Below are positions 26,565 to 33,668 of a stretch of 64,000 nt of DNA, one piece after another. The position numbers and the translations under genes were made by a program. The DNA lies in IMG/VR virus record IMGVR_UViG_3300030333_006551, positions 1-64,000 of that record, one strand, 5' to 3'. This DNA comes from a virus. The notes under the pieces are model-generated. The model worked only from the letters and a program-made list of their open reading frames with translations. It did not search any database and had not been told where the DNA came from. The stretch's first letter is position 1; the number at the start of each line of letters is the position of its first letter.

Positions 26565-27335
26565 ATGTACGGAGTTATTACTAAAGAAACTATGCCTTCT
26601 GTCTTTTCTACCACTAGGTCGGATCGACTTTCGGACAAATACTCATTCATTCCCACTACCCGCATCCTTGATGTTCTCTCTGAGGAAGGTTGGGTTCCTA
26701 CTTCTGCTCAACAGGTTTCCAGCCGAACAGATGAGGAGCGTCAACACGCAAAGCACCTGATTCGTCTCAGGCATGAGGATACTGCTGTTTGGGATGGTGA
26801 AGGTAAGGTTGGGGATACATTCCCTGAACTTGTGCTGTTCAACTCCCATAATGGAAGGGCTAACTATCAGCTTAGGTTCGGCCTTTACCGTATGATCTGC
26901 TCTAATGGCATGGTTGTGGGTACTGAGCATCTTGCACCTATTCGGATTCGCCACATGGGTTACTCTGACGATCAAGTTGTTGATGCGTCTAAGAAGTTCA
27001 TTGAGTCTGCCGAGCGCATTCTTGATGTGGTTGATGATTGGAAAGGTATTCAGATGGACAAGAAGCAGGTCGCTAGTTTCGGTCTTGATGCTGCAAAGTT
27101 GCGTTTCGAGAACCCTGATGAGATGACAGTTAATAGTGTTCTTCAAACGCGCAGAATGGAGGATGCTGAAGACAACCTTTGGACTGTCTTCAACAGGGCA
27201 CAGGAAAACCTGATCCGTGGAGGATTTATGGTTAATGGCGGTAGACGGTCCTCTAGGACGATTACTTCTATCGACAAAAACCTTGAGATTAATACTGAAT
27301 TGTGGGATTTAGCCTCCAATTACTCTAAAAATTGA
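26565..27335 (+). CDS. DUF932-type phage/plasmid protein
   Basis: 256 residues resembling the DUF932 family (phage/plasmid-like proteins often encoded near recombination genes). Features are a SSRTDEERQHAKHLIRLR segment, ELVLFNSHNGRANYQLRFGLYR (the family core, here split by position 95-115) and CSNGMVV. Function unknown. RBS AGGAG. A strong terminator follows directly. Confidence 0.75.
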   Translation: MYGVITKETMPSVFSTTRSDRLSDKYSFIPTTRILDVLSEEGWVPTSAQQVSSRTDEERQHAKHLIRLRHEDTAVWDGEGKVGDTFPELVLFNSHNGRANYQLRFGLYRMICSNGMVVGTEHLAPIRIRHMGYSDDQVVDASKKFIESAERILDVVDDWKGIQMDKKQVASFGLDAAKLRFENPDEMTVNSVLQTRRMEDAEDNLWTVFNRAQENLIRGGFMVNGGRRSSRTITSIDKNLEINTELWDLASNYSKN

Positions 27336-27342
27336 AGTACCA

Positions 27343-27381
27343 ACCGTCCAAGATACCTAAATATCTTGGACGGTGTTTTTT
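27343..27381 (+). terminator. Rho-independent terminator
   Basis: Perfect 12-bp stem ACCGTCCAAGAT/ATCTTGGACGGT with an 8-nt loop, followed by GTTTTTT. It ends the uvsX-DUF932 unit. The T-run touches the ATG at 27382. Confidence 0.92.
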
Positions 27382-27711
27382 ATGGACAACGACTCGCAGT
27401 TTAGAAAACCAGTATTTGTTGATGTTGAGGGCCTGTATCTTACTCAGGCTCAATTACAGTTCTTCCTCAATAGAAGAAAGGGGTACGAGCATATTAAGAA
27501 AAATTCGCCACAGTTTAAGGAATACTTTTCAAAGTGTTTAATTTATAACTTTGTGTGGGATTTAATGGAGTCAGATCCTAGTGTTGCTCAATTGTGTTGG
27601 GATGTAAAATCTGAAACTGTAGTTTTAAAGTTCCCTCATAATGGTATTATTATGAGGGAATTGTCTAGGAATGATTTGTTAGGCCCCATAAATATTATCG
27701 AAGATAATTAA
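27382..27711 (+). CDS. Hypothetical protein
   Basis: 109 residues; ATG at 27382 abuts the terminator T-run (GTG at 27373 would lie in the hairpin, so it is unlikely). Contains YLTQAQLQFFLNRRKGYEHI and an aromatic core. Not recognised. Confidence 0.6.
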   Translation: MDNDSQFRKPVFVDVEGLYLTQAQLQFFLNRRKGYEHIKKNSPQFKEYFSKCLIYNFVWDLMESDPSVAQLCWDVKSETVVLKFPHNGIIMRELSRNDLLGPINIIEDN

Positions 27712-27712
27712 T

Positions 27713-27949
27713 ATGAATTACCTAAAGTATTTTGTTTTTTATACGCTAGAGCTTATAGGCGCAACTCTTAACTTTCTAGCCTCTATTTTTTGCCTGTATC
27801 CTAAACTAGAATTAGGTATGGCTTTTTTAATTAAAATGGAAGGAGTTAGGGTCTATAAACAGAATGTATCTCGGGCAGAAAAAAGAGAGGAGTATGCTAA
27901 TGAGGCAGAAGATCTCTTGAGAGAGGCTAAAAGGTTATCTAATGAGTAA
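27713..27949 (+). CDS. Small membrane protein
   Basis: 78 residues: two adjoining hydrophobic stretches (YFVFYTLELIGATLNFLASI and FCLYPKLELGMAFLI), then a charged helical tail ending EAKRLSNE. Overlaps the next gene by 8 nt. Unknown role. Confidence 0.6.
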   Translation: MNYLKYFVFYTLELIGATLNFLASIFCLYPKLELGMAFLIKMEGVRVYKQNVSRAEKREEYANEAEDLLREAKRLSNE

Positions 27950-28136
27950 ATCATATAAATTCAGAGGAGAGGTCAATCATTCCTTTTCTAAGAAAAAGAA
28001 AAAAGTAAATGTAAAAGAAAGAGTGGAAGATGTTACAAAAAAAGAGAACAATAACAGCGATCTAGACGATTTTGATCGTTATTCAGAATGGGAAGATGAT
28101 GGAGATTTTGAAAAGTTCACAAGAAAAAAGTGGTAG
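27942..28136 (+). CDS. Small basic/acidic hypothetical protein
   Basis: 64 residues. The first half is very basic (SKKKKKVNVKER), the second acidic (DLDDFDRYSEWEDDGDFE). Overlaps both neighbours. No family recognised. Confidence 0.5.
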   Translation: MSKSYKFRGEVNHSFSKKKKKVNVKERVEDVTKKENNNSDLDDFDRYSEWEDDGDFEKFTRKKW

Positions 28137-28284
28137 TCCAGAGTTTACTTTGGACTGGTTTAAGTTATTTCCTTGGGAGGTAACTAATAAAGATTTCGAA
28201 GAAATTTTAACATATTATGTAGATAAAAGGATAAAGGATGCCAAAAGAGTATCAGCTAAAGCGCGGAGTTCTAGACGCAAATAG
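28096..28284 (+). CDS. Small hypothetical protein
   Basis: 62 residues from ATG 28096 (another ATG at 28099); the frame is open upstream but covered by the previous gene. FTLDWFKLFPWEVTNKDFEE suggests a folded domain; the tail is basic (KDAKRVSAKARSSRRK). Unknown. Confidence 0.5.
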   Translation: MMEILKSSQEKSGSPEFTLDWFKLFPWEVTNKDFEEILTYYVDKRIKDAKRVSAKARSSRRK

Positions 28285-28573
28285 ACTACAAAAACACGCT
28301 AAAAAGATTATTGATGACGCTACTGAGGATAGAACATTAGCCTTAGAAGCGTACCGCTATTTTAAAGAGATGGTGGATGAAAACCCACAAGATTCTGTTG
28401 CAAAATCACAGATGGTGGATTGTTTAAAACTGGCACAAACCTCAAAAGCAAATATTGTTAAAGTTATGGATTTGGTTGTTAAGATAGACTCAATGAAAGA
28501 GAAGGAACAAGGGTCAAAAACTTCCATGGCTAATGTGTTTAGTCACTTAGAAAACTTATCAAAAAATGACTGA
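28238..28573 (+). CDS. Helical hypothetical protein, possible small terminase-like
   Basis: 111 helical residues. The central part (ALEAYRYFKEMVDENP...VDCLKLAQTSKANIVK) has the heptad pattern of the coiled core of T4-type small terminase gp16. It is far from the large terminase at 59.7 kb, so this is only a possibility. Overlaps its neighbours by 47 and 8 nt. Confidence 0.4.
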   Translation: MPKEYQLKRGVLDANRLQKHAKKIIDDATEDRTLALEAYRYFKEMVDENPQDSVAKSQMVDCLKLAQTSKANIVKVMDLVVKIDSMKEKEQGSKTSMANVFSHLENLSKND

Positions 28574-29891
28574 TAGTTATAAAATTTACTGCAAAGAATT
28601 AGACGAGATTGTTTCTGTTAAGATCTTAGCCCCTGAAGAGGAGATTCTTTTATACGAGGAAACGAAACAAAAGTTCCTATCTAGCCCCAACTCCATAAAA
28701 GTTATGGATTACAAAAAATCCATAGTAGATCTGTTCATGTTAGATTTAGAGACTTTTTATATTGGGGAAGATGATTATAAGAAGGCTGGGGTGTATGAAG
28801 ACCTTATTTCCGCTCTATATACAACTATAGTGGAGGCTTATCCTCATTTCGAGTTTGAGTTCATCTGTTTCGACATTAATGCCAATTTTGCTATCAATAA
28901 CGCAAATGAGTTATTTAAAAAATATATAGGAAAAACACATATTGACCAGCGACCACAAGTGGGAAACGAAAAAACATACCCTTTATCAACTCTGTCCGAC
29001 ATTCAAAGGATAGAAAAGCACCTAATAAGCTCTGTTATTGGGCAGGAAGAGGCTATAGAAGGTATTATGAGTTCGCTTAAGTTGTTGGCTACGGGTTTGG
29101 ATACTTTTAGTTCTTACTTTTTTATCGGACCTACAGGTGTCGGCAAAACCAAATTAGCTAAAGCGTTGGGTGAGAAGTATAGTGGTAACTTTTACAAGAT
29201 TAACTGTGGGGAGTTCGCTTCTTCACATGATTACGCTAAGTTAATTGGGGCTCCTCCAGGTTATGTTGGTCATACAGAGACTAGTATTTTAGCTGAAAAA
29301 GCTGATGTATCGAACAAGTGGATCTTCCTCTTTGATGAGATAGAGAAAGCACATCCCAAATTTTATGATTTCTTATTGTCCCTTTTGGATGATGGTACTG
29401 TAACGGATAATATGGGAAAGGTGCTTGATTTTTCTAAGTCTATTTTTATCTTTACATCCAACCAAGGCTTGAATGATACTAAGATAAATAAAATGCTTGT
29501 AGGCTTTGATAAGTCGCCTGTAGACTATGAACAGAGCAAGGATCAAGTATTAGAGTCCGTTAAGAAGAATTTTAATCCAGAATTCTTAAACCGTATTGAC
29601 CATTTCATTTTCTTTAACCAATTGTCGCAAGATAACTTACGAGAAATAGCCAAAATGGAGCTTAAAGACATCCCAATTCGGAAAACTAAATCTCTTCTTG
29701 ACTATATAATTACGAATGGATATTCAAAAGAATATGGAGCGAGAAATATAAATAGATTTATTCGTAACAATGTTTCTGTTAAGGTAGCAGATGCTATTCT
29801 AGAGAAGAGGGTCCCTGAAAAGGATGGGAATCTTTATTCATCAAAGATCGTGGATAACGAACTTATTATCATAAAAACTAAGGAATTTTAA
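28566..29891 (+). CDS. ClpA/ClpB-like AAA+ protein (single D2-type module)
   Basis: 441 residues. After a 150-residue unique N-terminal region comes one AAA+ module of the ClpA/ClpB D2 type: Walker A GPTGVGKTKLAKAL (about 188-201), GAPPGYVGH pore-loop region, Walker B WIFLFDEIEKAHP (near 252-264), a sensor FIFTSNQG, and NPEFLNRID with YGARNINR (sensor 2). Full Clp proteins carry two modules and an IGL/ClpP loop; the latter is not seen here. Probably an unfoldase or remodelling factor, in the cytoplasm or for head assembly. Confidence 0.85.
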   Translation: MTDSYKIYCKELDEIVSVKILAPEEEILLYEETKQKFLSSPNSIKVMDYKKSIVDLFMLDLETFYIGEDDYKKAGVYEDLISALYTTIVEAYPHFEFEFICFDINANFAINNANELFKKYIGKTHIDQRPQVGNEKTYPLSTLSDIQRIEKHLISSVIGQEEAIEGIMSSLKLLATGLDTFSSYFFIGPTGVGKTKLAKALGEKYSGNFYKINCGEFASSHDYAKLIGAPPGYVGHTETSILAEKADVSNKWIFLFDEIEKAHPKFYDFLLSLLDDGTVTDNMGKVLDFSKSIFIFTSNQGLNDTKINKMLVGFDKSPVDYEQSKDQVLESVKKNFNPEFLNRIDHFIFFNQLSQDNLREIAKMELKDIPIRKTKSLLDYIITNGYSKEYGARNINRFIRNNVSVKVADAILEKRVPEKDGNLYSSKIVDNELIIIKTKEF

Positions 29892-29892
29892 A

Positions 29893-30051
29893 ATGGGTGG
29901 AAGATCAAGAAGATTAAGAAACGCAGCAAGGAAAGCAGGAAAGCCTGTAGCTAAAGGCCGAGCCATGATAGAGGTTGGCGTTGCTGATGCTCCTGTAGTC
30001 GCTAAGGCAAAGAAAGCTACCAAAAAGAAGAAAGCTACCAAAAAGAGCTAG
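29893..30051 (+). CDS. Short histone-like basic protein
   Basis: 52 residues starting 1 nt after the AAA+ stop. N-terminal GGRSRRLRNAARKAGKPVAKG, C-terminal tandem Lys/Ala repeat (KKATKKKKATKKS). Such tails bind nucleic acid. It could condense DNA or be packaged. Confidence 0.6.
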   Translation: MGGRSRRLRNAARKAGKPVAKGRAMIEVGVADAPVVAKAKKATKKKKATKKS

Positions 30052-30080
30052 TTTCTTTATTACTTTTCGGGGTATAGGCA

Positions 30081-30086
30081 TATAAT
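30081..30086 (+). promoter_or_regulatory. -10 box of tRNA/RNA cluster
   Basis: TATAAT about 100 nt upstream of the first tRNA. No good -35. A transcript from about 30093 would carry the long hairpin at 30133-30183 and then tRNA-Ile. Confidence 0.5.
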
Positions 30087-30132
30087 ATCTTGCACGGGGC
30101 AACTCAGCCTTGGCAATCGTTCTTTAACATTA

Positions 30133-30183
30133 AGAAGAGGGAGTGCTTCAATGATCTTGCATACAACCAGCACTCCCTCTTCT
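30133..30183 (+). ncRNA. Perfect 15-bp hairpin upstream of tRNA-Ile
   Basis: AGAAGAGGGAGTGCT pairs fully with AGCACTCCCTCTTCT across a 21-nt loop. No T-run follows (ACTTCGG), so it is not a usual terminator. It may be a processing site or a small stable RNA; it ends 6 nt before the tRNA. Confidence 0.5.
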
Positions 30184-30188
30184 ACTTC

Positions 30189-30266
30189 GGGCAAGTAGCT
30201 CAGACAGGTTAGAGCGCGGTTCTTATAAAGCTGAGGTCGCTGGTTCAAGTCCAGCCTTGCCTACCA
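30189..30266 (+). tRNA. tRNA-Ile (anticodon TAT)
   Basis: Full cloverleaf: acceptor GGGCAAG/CTTGCCT, D-stem GCTC/GAGC, loop CTTATAA with anticodon TAT (reads ATA), 5-nt variable region, T-stem GCTGG/CCAGC, encoded CCA. The anticodon stem has two wobble pairs. It would help with ATA codons of this AT-rich genome. Confidence 0.85.
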
Positions 30267-30271
30267 GATAC

Positions 30272-30320
30272 GCTAAGATTAGCTGATCGTGAGAGAGGCT
30301 GTCAGAACCGAAATCTTAGC
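30272..30320 (+). ncRNA. Structured RNA element between tRNAs
   Basis: 9-bp stem GCTAAGATT/AATCTTAGC enclosing about 31 nt with an inner CTGA...TCAG pairing. It lies directly between tRNA-Ile and a terminator. It recalls the small stable RNAs C and D of the T4 tRNA cluster by position only. Confidence 0.45.
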
Positions 30321-30322
30321 AG

Positions 30323-30371
30323 GGAGGGGCTACGCGGGGTCTTTCGGGACTCTGCGCCCCTCCATTTTATT
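30323..30371 (+). terminator. Strong terminator hairpin
   Basis: GGAGGGGC/GCCCCTCC outer stem with an inner GGGTC/GACTC hairpin and a TTTCGG loop, followed by ATTTTATTT. Ends the first part of the tRNA transcript. Confidence 0.7.
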
Positions 30372-30409
30372 TCATAGAAAAAAATAACTAAAACGAAGTA
30401 AGGAAGGAA

Positions 30410-30485
30410 TCCCCGATAGCTCAGTTGGTAGAGCATTTGGCTGTTAACCAAAGGGTCCTAGGTTCGAGTCCTAGTCGGGGAGCCA
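30410..30485 (+). tRNA. tRNA-Asn (anticodon GTT)
   Basis: Perfect cloverleaf: acceptor TCCCCGA/TCGGGGA, D-stem GCTC/GAGC, anticodon stem TTTGG/CCAAA with loop CTGTTAA (GTT), T-stem CTAGG/CCTAG, discriminator G and CCA. Confidence 0.95.
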
Positions 30486-30493
30486 AATTAATT

Positions 30494-30748
30494 ATGTATG
30501 AGTGGAAAATCAGAGTCGCTAAAAGTTTGCGTGAGTTAGAAAAACTGGTAGAAGAGGTTCAATCCGAAGGATGGACTATTGAGAAGATTGATGTAAAAAG
30601 TGTTTGCGTAGTAGCTTACAGAACTAAGAGATGTAAAAATAAGCTATTATTGGAGCAACAGGATGAAGGATACATTGATCCTGCCGATAAAACATACCCT
30701 GCTGGGTTTGAGTGGGATCGTGGGGATTACGGGCAACAAAGTCTATAG
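30494..30748 (+). CDS. Small hypothetical protein between tRNAs
   Basis: 84 residues; ATG 30494 lies 8 nt after tRNA-Asn (the longer frame would run through the tRNA). LREL EKLVEEVQ helix, then WTIEKIDVKSVCVVAYR strands. Not recognised. Confidence 0.6.
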   Translation: MYEWKIRVAKSLRELEKLVEEVQSEGWTIEKIDVKSVCVVAYRTKRCKNKLLLEQQDEGYIDPADKTYPAGFEWDRGDYGQQSL

Positions 30749-30795
30749 TGCATAGTTACATTTTTAGAAATAGAAAAAGACTAGGTGCTATCTAT

Positions 30796-30872
30796 GGGAC
30801 GATAGCCCAATCGGCAGAGGCAACAGACTTAAAATCTGTCAAGTGTGGGTTCGAGTCCCACTCGTCCTACCA
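30796..30872 (+). tRNA. tRNA-Leu (anticodon TAA), short variable arm
   Basis: Acceptor GGGACGA/TCGTCCT, anticodon stem ACAGA/TCTGT, loop CTTAAAA giving anticodon TAA, T-stem GTGGG/CCCAC, CCA encoded. The variable region is only CAAGT, whereas bacterial leucine tRNAs usually have a long arm. Confidence 0.85.
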
Positions 30873-30878
30873 AATACA

Positions 30879-31085
30879 ATGCAAGAATACCAACAATTAC
30901 TGTTTGATTTCGCTGTAGAACCTCCTGTAAGGTTTCATATACAGAGATCTAAAAACGCACCCATTGAAATTTGGGAGTATACTGATATCCTTGGAGCAGT
31001 TGAGCGAGGAAAGTATGTGATACTCACTTTAAAGGATAAGAGTTCCTTTATTCCAAGGTCCTGGGTAGTAAAAGTTGAGCAGTAG
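30879..31085 (+). CDS. Small hypothetical protein
   Basis: 68 residues; the ATG is 6 nt after tRNA-Leu. Beta-rich (EIWEYTDILGAVERGKYVIL) with a C-terminal FIPRSWVVKVEQ. Not recognised. Confidence 0.55.
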   Translation: MQEYQQLLFDFAVEPPVRFHIQRSKNAPIEIWEYTDILGAVERGKYVILTLKDKSSFIPRSWVVKVEQ

Positions 31086-31098
31086 TAAATTCTCGTAA

Positions 31099-31175
31099 GC
31101 TCCCGTAGCATAACAGGATAATGCAACGGACTTCTAATCCGTAGATTTCAGGTTCGAATCCTGACGGGAGTACCA
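31099..31175 (+). tRNA. tRNA-Arg (anticodon TCT)
   Basis: Acceptor GCTCCCG/CGGGAGT, D-stem GCAT/ATGC, anticodon stem ACGGA/TCCGT with loop CTTCTAA (TCT, reads AGA), T-stem TCAGG/CCTGA, CCA encoded. Confidence 0.93.
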
Positions 31176-31176
31176 C

Positions 31177-31182
31177 TATAAT
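31177..31182 (+). promoter_or_regulatory. -10 box for structured RNA
   Basis: TATAAT 5 nt upstream of the 12-bp stem at 31188; predicted start at about 31189. No clear -35. Confidence 0.45.
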
Positions 31183-31187
31183 AGACG

Positions 31188-31268
31188 GAAGCCCCGCAAC
31201 ATGAGGAAAAGTTCTTTCCCCCAGAACTAGTACCCGTTCACAACATAACGCTATGCTTGCGGGGCTTC
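31188..31268 (+). ncRNA. 81-nt structured RNA of unknown class
   Basis: A perfect 12-bp closing stem, GAAGCCCCGCAA/TTGCGGGGCTTC, encloses 57 nt with an internal hairpin AGTTCT-TTCCCCC-AGAACT and an unpaired ACCCGTTCACAACATAACG segment. TATAAT sits 5 nt before its 5' edge and another TATAAT 3 nt after its 3' edge. It has no tRNA arms. It is either a small RNA or a leader/attenuator element of the nuclease gene. Confidence 0.6.
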
Positions 31269-31271
31269 ACT

Positions 31272-31277
31272 TATAAT
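31272..31277 (+). promoter_or_regulatory. -10 box of nuclease gene
   Basis: TATAAT followed by 9 nt to the ATG at 31287; only a very short leader and no RBS. A shifted TATATA lies 3 nt nearer. Confidence 0.45.
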
Positions 31278-31286
31278 ATATAAATT

Positions 31287-31628
31287 ATGTACGAATATAA
31301 AATAAAAACGATAGATCACCTTGTTGATGGTGATACCTTTGATTGTACCGTGGACCTTGGATTTAATATCTCACATAAAATCAGGGTGAGGATGTACGGA
31401 ATTAATACTCCAGAAAGCAGAACTAGGGATCTGGAAGAGAAGGCTAGAGGTCTAGCAAGTAAGAAGAGACTCAGCGAATTGCTTGATGACCCAGAGCTTG
31501 TACTGAAGACTGCTAAAAAGGGTAAGTATGGAAGATACCTTGGCATTGTCTATTCTAGTGAGCATAACATTAACTCCCAAATGATCGAAGAAGGTCACGC
31601 AGTAGAGTATTACGGTGGAAAGAGATAA
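31287..31628 (+). CDS. Staphylococcal nuclease-like (SNase) protein
   Basis: 113 residues with the SNase OB-fold pattern: DHLVDGDTFDCTVDLGF, VRMYGINTPESR (catalytic Arg and Asp/Glu region) and KGKYGRYLGIVY (second catalytic Arg). Cleaves DNA or RNA with Ca2+. Phage versions are often of similar length. Its end overlaps the dCMP deaminase gene. Confidence 0.88.
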   Translation: MYEYKIKTIDHLVDGDTFDCTVDLGFNISHKIRVRMYGINTPESRTRDLEEKARGLASKKRLSELLDDPELVLKTAKKGKYGRYLGIVYSSEHNINSQMIEEGHAVEYYGGKR

Positions 31629-32034
31629 GCTAGATAAAACTTACATGAACATGGCGAGGGAGTTGGCAAAGCTCTCACATGCTCAAAGAAGGAAAGTAGG
31701 TTGTTTGATTGTAAAGGATACACATATCATATCAGAGGGCTTGAATGGAACTCCTAGGGGTTTTGATAATAGTTGCGAATATGTTGACCATGTGGACCAC
31801 TACTACACCAAGCCAGAGGTCTTACACGCAGAATCAAATGCCATTACGAAACTTGCTCGCTCTACTAATTCATCCGAAGGCGCAACACTATATGTTACTT
31901 GTTGCCCTTGTTTTGATTGTGCAAAACTCATTATTCAATCAGGTATAGAGAGAGTCGTGTACGATGAACCGTACAGTAAAGGTGATGGTCTTACCTTATT
32001 AAAAAAAGCTGGAGTTAAGGTTGAAAAATTATGA
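31615..32034 (+). CDS. dCMP deaminase
   Basis: 139 residues. VLHAESNAI (HAE) and CCPCFDCAKLI (PCxxC) are the zinc site, and AQRRKVGCLIVK and NGTPRGFDNSCE match T4 Cd-type dCMP deaminases. Makes dUMP for dTTP synthesis. Starts with GTG at 31615 overlapping the nuclease end. Confidence 0.9.
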   Translation: MERDKLDKTYMNMARELAKLSHAQRRKVGCLIVKDTHIISEGLNGTPRGFDNSCEYVDHVDHYYTKPEVLHAESNAITKLARSTNSSEGATLYVTCCPCFDCAKLIIQSGIERVVYDEPYSKGDGLTLLKKAGVKVEKL

Positions 32035-32405
32035 TGAATAGTTCAGTAGAATCCACAAAAATGTATGTTAGTGGCCCGATTACTGGTAATAGCACTTGTG
32101 AAAAAGATTTTGAAGATGCTACTAAAAGTTTATCGTCCGAAGGATATGATGTAGTGAACCCGATGCTTATTTGCCCTCCTGAAAAACTCAAGTTCGATCA
32201 CCAAAGGGAACAGGCGGAGAATCGCGGTAATTGGAACTATTATATGCGTGAAGCTATTAAAAAACTAGTCATATGTGACGAAATTTATATGTTGCGCGGA
32301 TGGGCAAGTAGTAAAGGGGCAGTTTTAGAGAGACACATAGCACAAGAACTTAACATGCCTGTAAGATATCAAGAAGCAGAAGAATTAAAGAAGTTAAATG
32401 GTTAA
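32031..32405 (+). CDS. DUF4406-like / nucleoside 2-deoxyribosyltransferase-fold protein
   Basis: 124 residues. MYVSGPITGN at the N terminus, NWNYYMREAI and LRGWASSKGAVLE in the second half form the DUF4406 pattern, a relative of nucleoside deoxyribosyltransferases. Probably acts on nucleotides, beside the deaminase gene. Confidence 0.75.
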   Translation: MMNSSVESTKMYVSGPITGNSTCEKDFEDATKSLSSEGYDVVNPMLICPPEKLKFDHQREQAENRGNWNYYMREAIKKLVICDEIYMLRGWASSKGAVLERHIAQELNMPVRYQEAEELKKLNG

Positions 32406-32562
32406 GAAACAACAAAATAAGCAACCTTATGAGCATTGGCTTGGTTGGTTTCATAAACAAGCTGATGCAGTAGAGTTCGCCAAAAAGCATGGAGGTTCCG
32501 TAGTCTGGAGAAAAAGACAGCGTAACAAATGGAAGCATTGGGCTGTCGTGGAGTTTAAATAA
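32398..32562 (+). CDS. Small basic hypothetical protein
   Basis: 54 residues, Trp/Lys/Gln-rich (YEHWLGWFHKQADAVEFAKK, then VVWRKRQRNKWKHW). It looks like a small folded domain. Overlaps its neighbours by 8 and 1 nt (TAATG). Confidence 0.6.
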   Translation: MVKKQQNKQPYEHWLGWFHKQADAVEFAKKHGGSVVWRKRQRNKWKHWAVVEFK

Positions 32563-32936
32563 TGACGAAAGTATTAAAAACAATTTTTGGTCTGACCGTA
32601 ATAGCCTGTATGATGATGCTTATGATGAGCATGGACAGGCCAGTAATCAAGAAGCTAGGCACATACAGAGGGGATCATTTCCCAGGTTTTGCAGAGTTTC
32701 GGGTGCAAGAGATTGAGTGGGATGATTATGGTGATCTTATGCTTATGGGAGAGCCTTACGATGTCCTCCTCAATGTAAACTACATCACCAAAGCATATCG
32801 TTTCGAGGATGCTAAGGAGACGGACTACTCTACTCTTATCTTCACCGAGTATAGTGAGAAGCCCATCCTTCTTCGTCAAGAGTACAAGGATGTTGTTAGT
32901 TCAATCAGGCGTGGAATGGAGGCCCAAGTTAAATGA
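32562..32936 (+). CDS. Membrane-anchored hypothetical protein
   Basis: 124 residues. N-terminal membrane anchor or signal (IFGLTVIACMMMLMMSM), then a beta-rich periplasm-type domain (LGTYRGDHFPGFAEFRV). Possibly secreted. ATGA overlap with the next gene. Confidence 0.6.
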   Translation: MTKVLKTIFGLTVIACMMMLMMSMDRPVIKKLGTYRGDHFPGFAEFRVQEIEWDDYGDLMLMGEPYDVLLNVNYITKAYRFEDAKETDYSTLIFTEYSEKPILLRQEYKDVVSSIRRGMEAQVK

Positions 32937-33112
32937 GCAGTAATTATAAGTTTAATATTGGAGTCTTGATTGGTGCTTTTCTTTTTGCGGCTCTGCTCTT
33001 GTGCAGTAGTTGTATCTTTGTTAGAGTTGTGAAGCCTACTGAGCAGCCTGCTCCTTGTTGTGAAGAAGAACTCCCTCCCTTGAGTCCCTTTGATCTTATC
33101 TCCGAGGAGTAA
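32933..33112 (+). CDS. Small lipoprotein
   Basis: 59 residues: signal with lipobox-like LLLC24 or CSSC27, then a short Pro/Glu-rich tail (PAPCCEEELPPLSPF). Size and type are like an outer-membrane o-spanin or an immunity lipoprotein. ATGA overlap with the preceding stop. Confidence 0.6.
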   Translation: MSSNYKFNIGVLIGAFLFAALLLCSSCIFVRVVKPTEQPAPCCEEELPPLSPFDLISEE

Positions 33113-33115
33113 ATA

Positions 33116-33241
33116 ATGAAGATTGAAATTGAAAGTAAGAAAATGCAGTTTCTGCTTGGCCTGTTTTTAGGTTGCGGAGCTATGAGTTATGGAATCATGT
33201 TTGTTACTTATGTTTTATGGTTTTTGGGAATGATTGACTGA
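33116..33241 (+). CDS. Tiny single-span membrane protein
   Basis: 41 residues: KIEIESKKMQ then a hydrophobic helix (FLLGLFLGCGAMSYGIMFV). Coupled to the next gene by TGATG. With the lipoprotein before it, it could form a small membrane pair. Confidence 0.55.
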   Translation: MKIEIESKKMQFLLGLFLGCGAMSYGIMFVTYVLWFLGMID

Positions 33242-33438
33242 TGGAAGATCTTAAGAAGAAAAGAGAAGAACTGGAAAAGAAGTATCGTCGTATGTTCGAC
33301 GCTCACTCATCTAAGTATAGTAAGCATATTGCTAGTGAGGGAGAGTATAGGGACTCTGCACAAAAGATAAAGGATCTTTATAAGGAGCTTTACGAAGTCG
33401 CTCTACAGTTGGGAGATCCCCTTCCATATTGGGTGTAA
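33241..33438 (+). CDS. Small coiled-coil protein
   Basis: 65 residues, almost wholly helical and charged (EDLKKKREELEKKYRRMF). TAATG coupling to the next gene. Function unknown. Confidence 0.55.
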   Translation: MEDLKKKREELEKKYRRMFDAHSSKYSKHIASEGEYRDSAQKIKDLYKELYEVALQLGDPLPYWV

Positions 33439-33668
33439 TGGCACAGCAATATTGGCTTCACGATTGCGCTTGCGAAATGTTACAGGTAAAAGAACTGCCT
33501 ATAGCCTTGCGTAATCATCTTGATGATATAGAGTGGTATGCTAGTTCAATGTTAGGCTCTATACAGTCACGGCAAGTAGTCGCTACTATATTAGCACAGT
33601 ATGTGATGACTCAACGACTGGAAAGAAAAGTCAAATTATTGGAGGATAAAATTAATGAAACAGAGTAA
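33438..33668 (+). CDS. Small hypothetical protein
   Basis: 76 residues from the ATG at 33438 that shares a base with the previous stop. Contains WLHDCACEML and a C-terminal helix LERKVKLLEDKINE. Not recognised. Confidence 0.55.
   Translation: MAQQYWLHDCACEMLQVKELPIALRNHLDDIEWYASSMLGSIQSRQVVATILAQYVMTQRLERKVKLLEDKINETE

Noticed and set aside
26643-27146. Minus-strand 167-residue frame opposite the DUF932 gene
   Set aside because: Shadow of a recognised gene; no promoter or RBS.
28238-28573. Firm call as small terminase
   Set aside because: Only a helical pattern supports it and it is 31 kb from the large terminase; left as a possibility.
31188-31268. Hammerhead or other known self-cleaving ribozyme
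   Set aside because: The CUGAUGA and GAAA core of hammerheads is absent and I could not fit twister, pistol or HDV cores; kept as unknown structured RNA.
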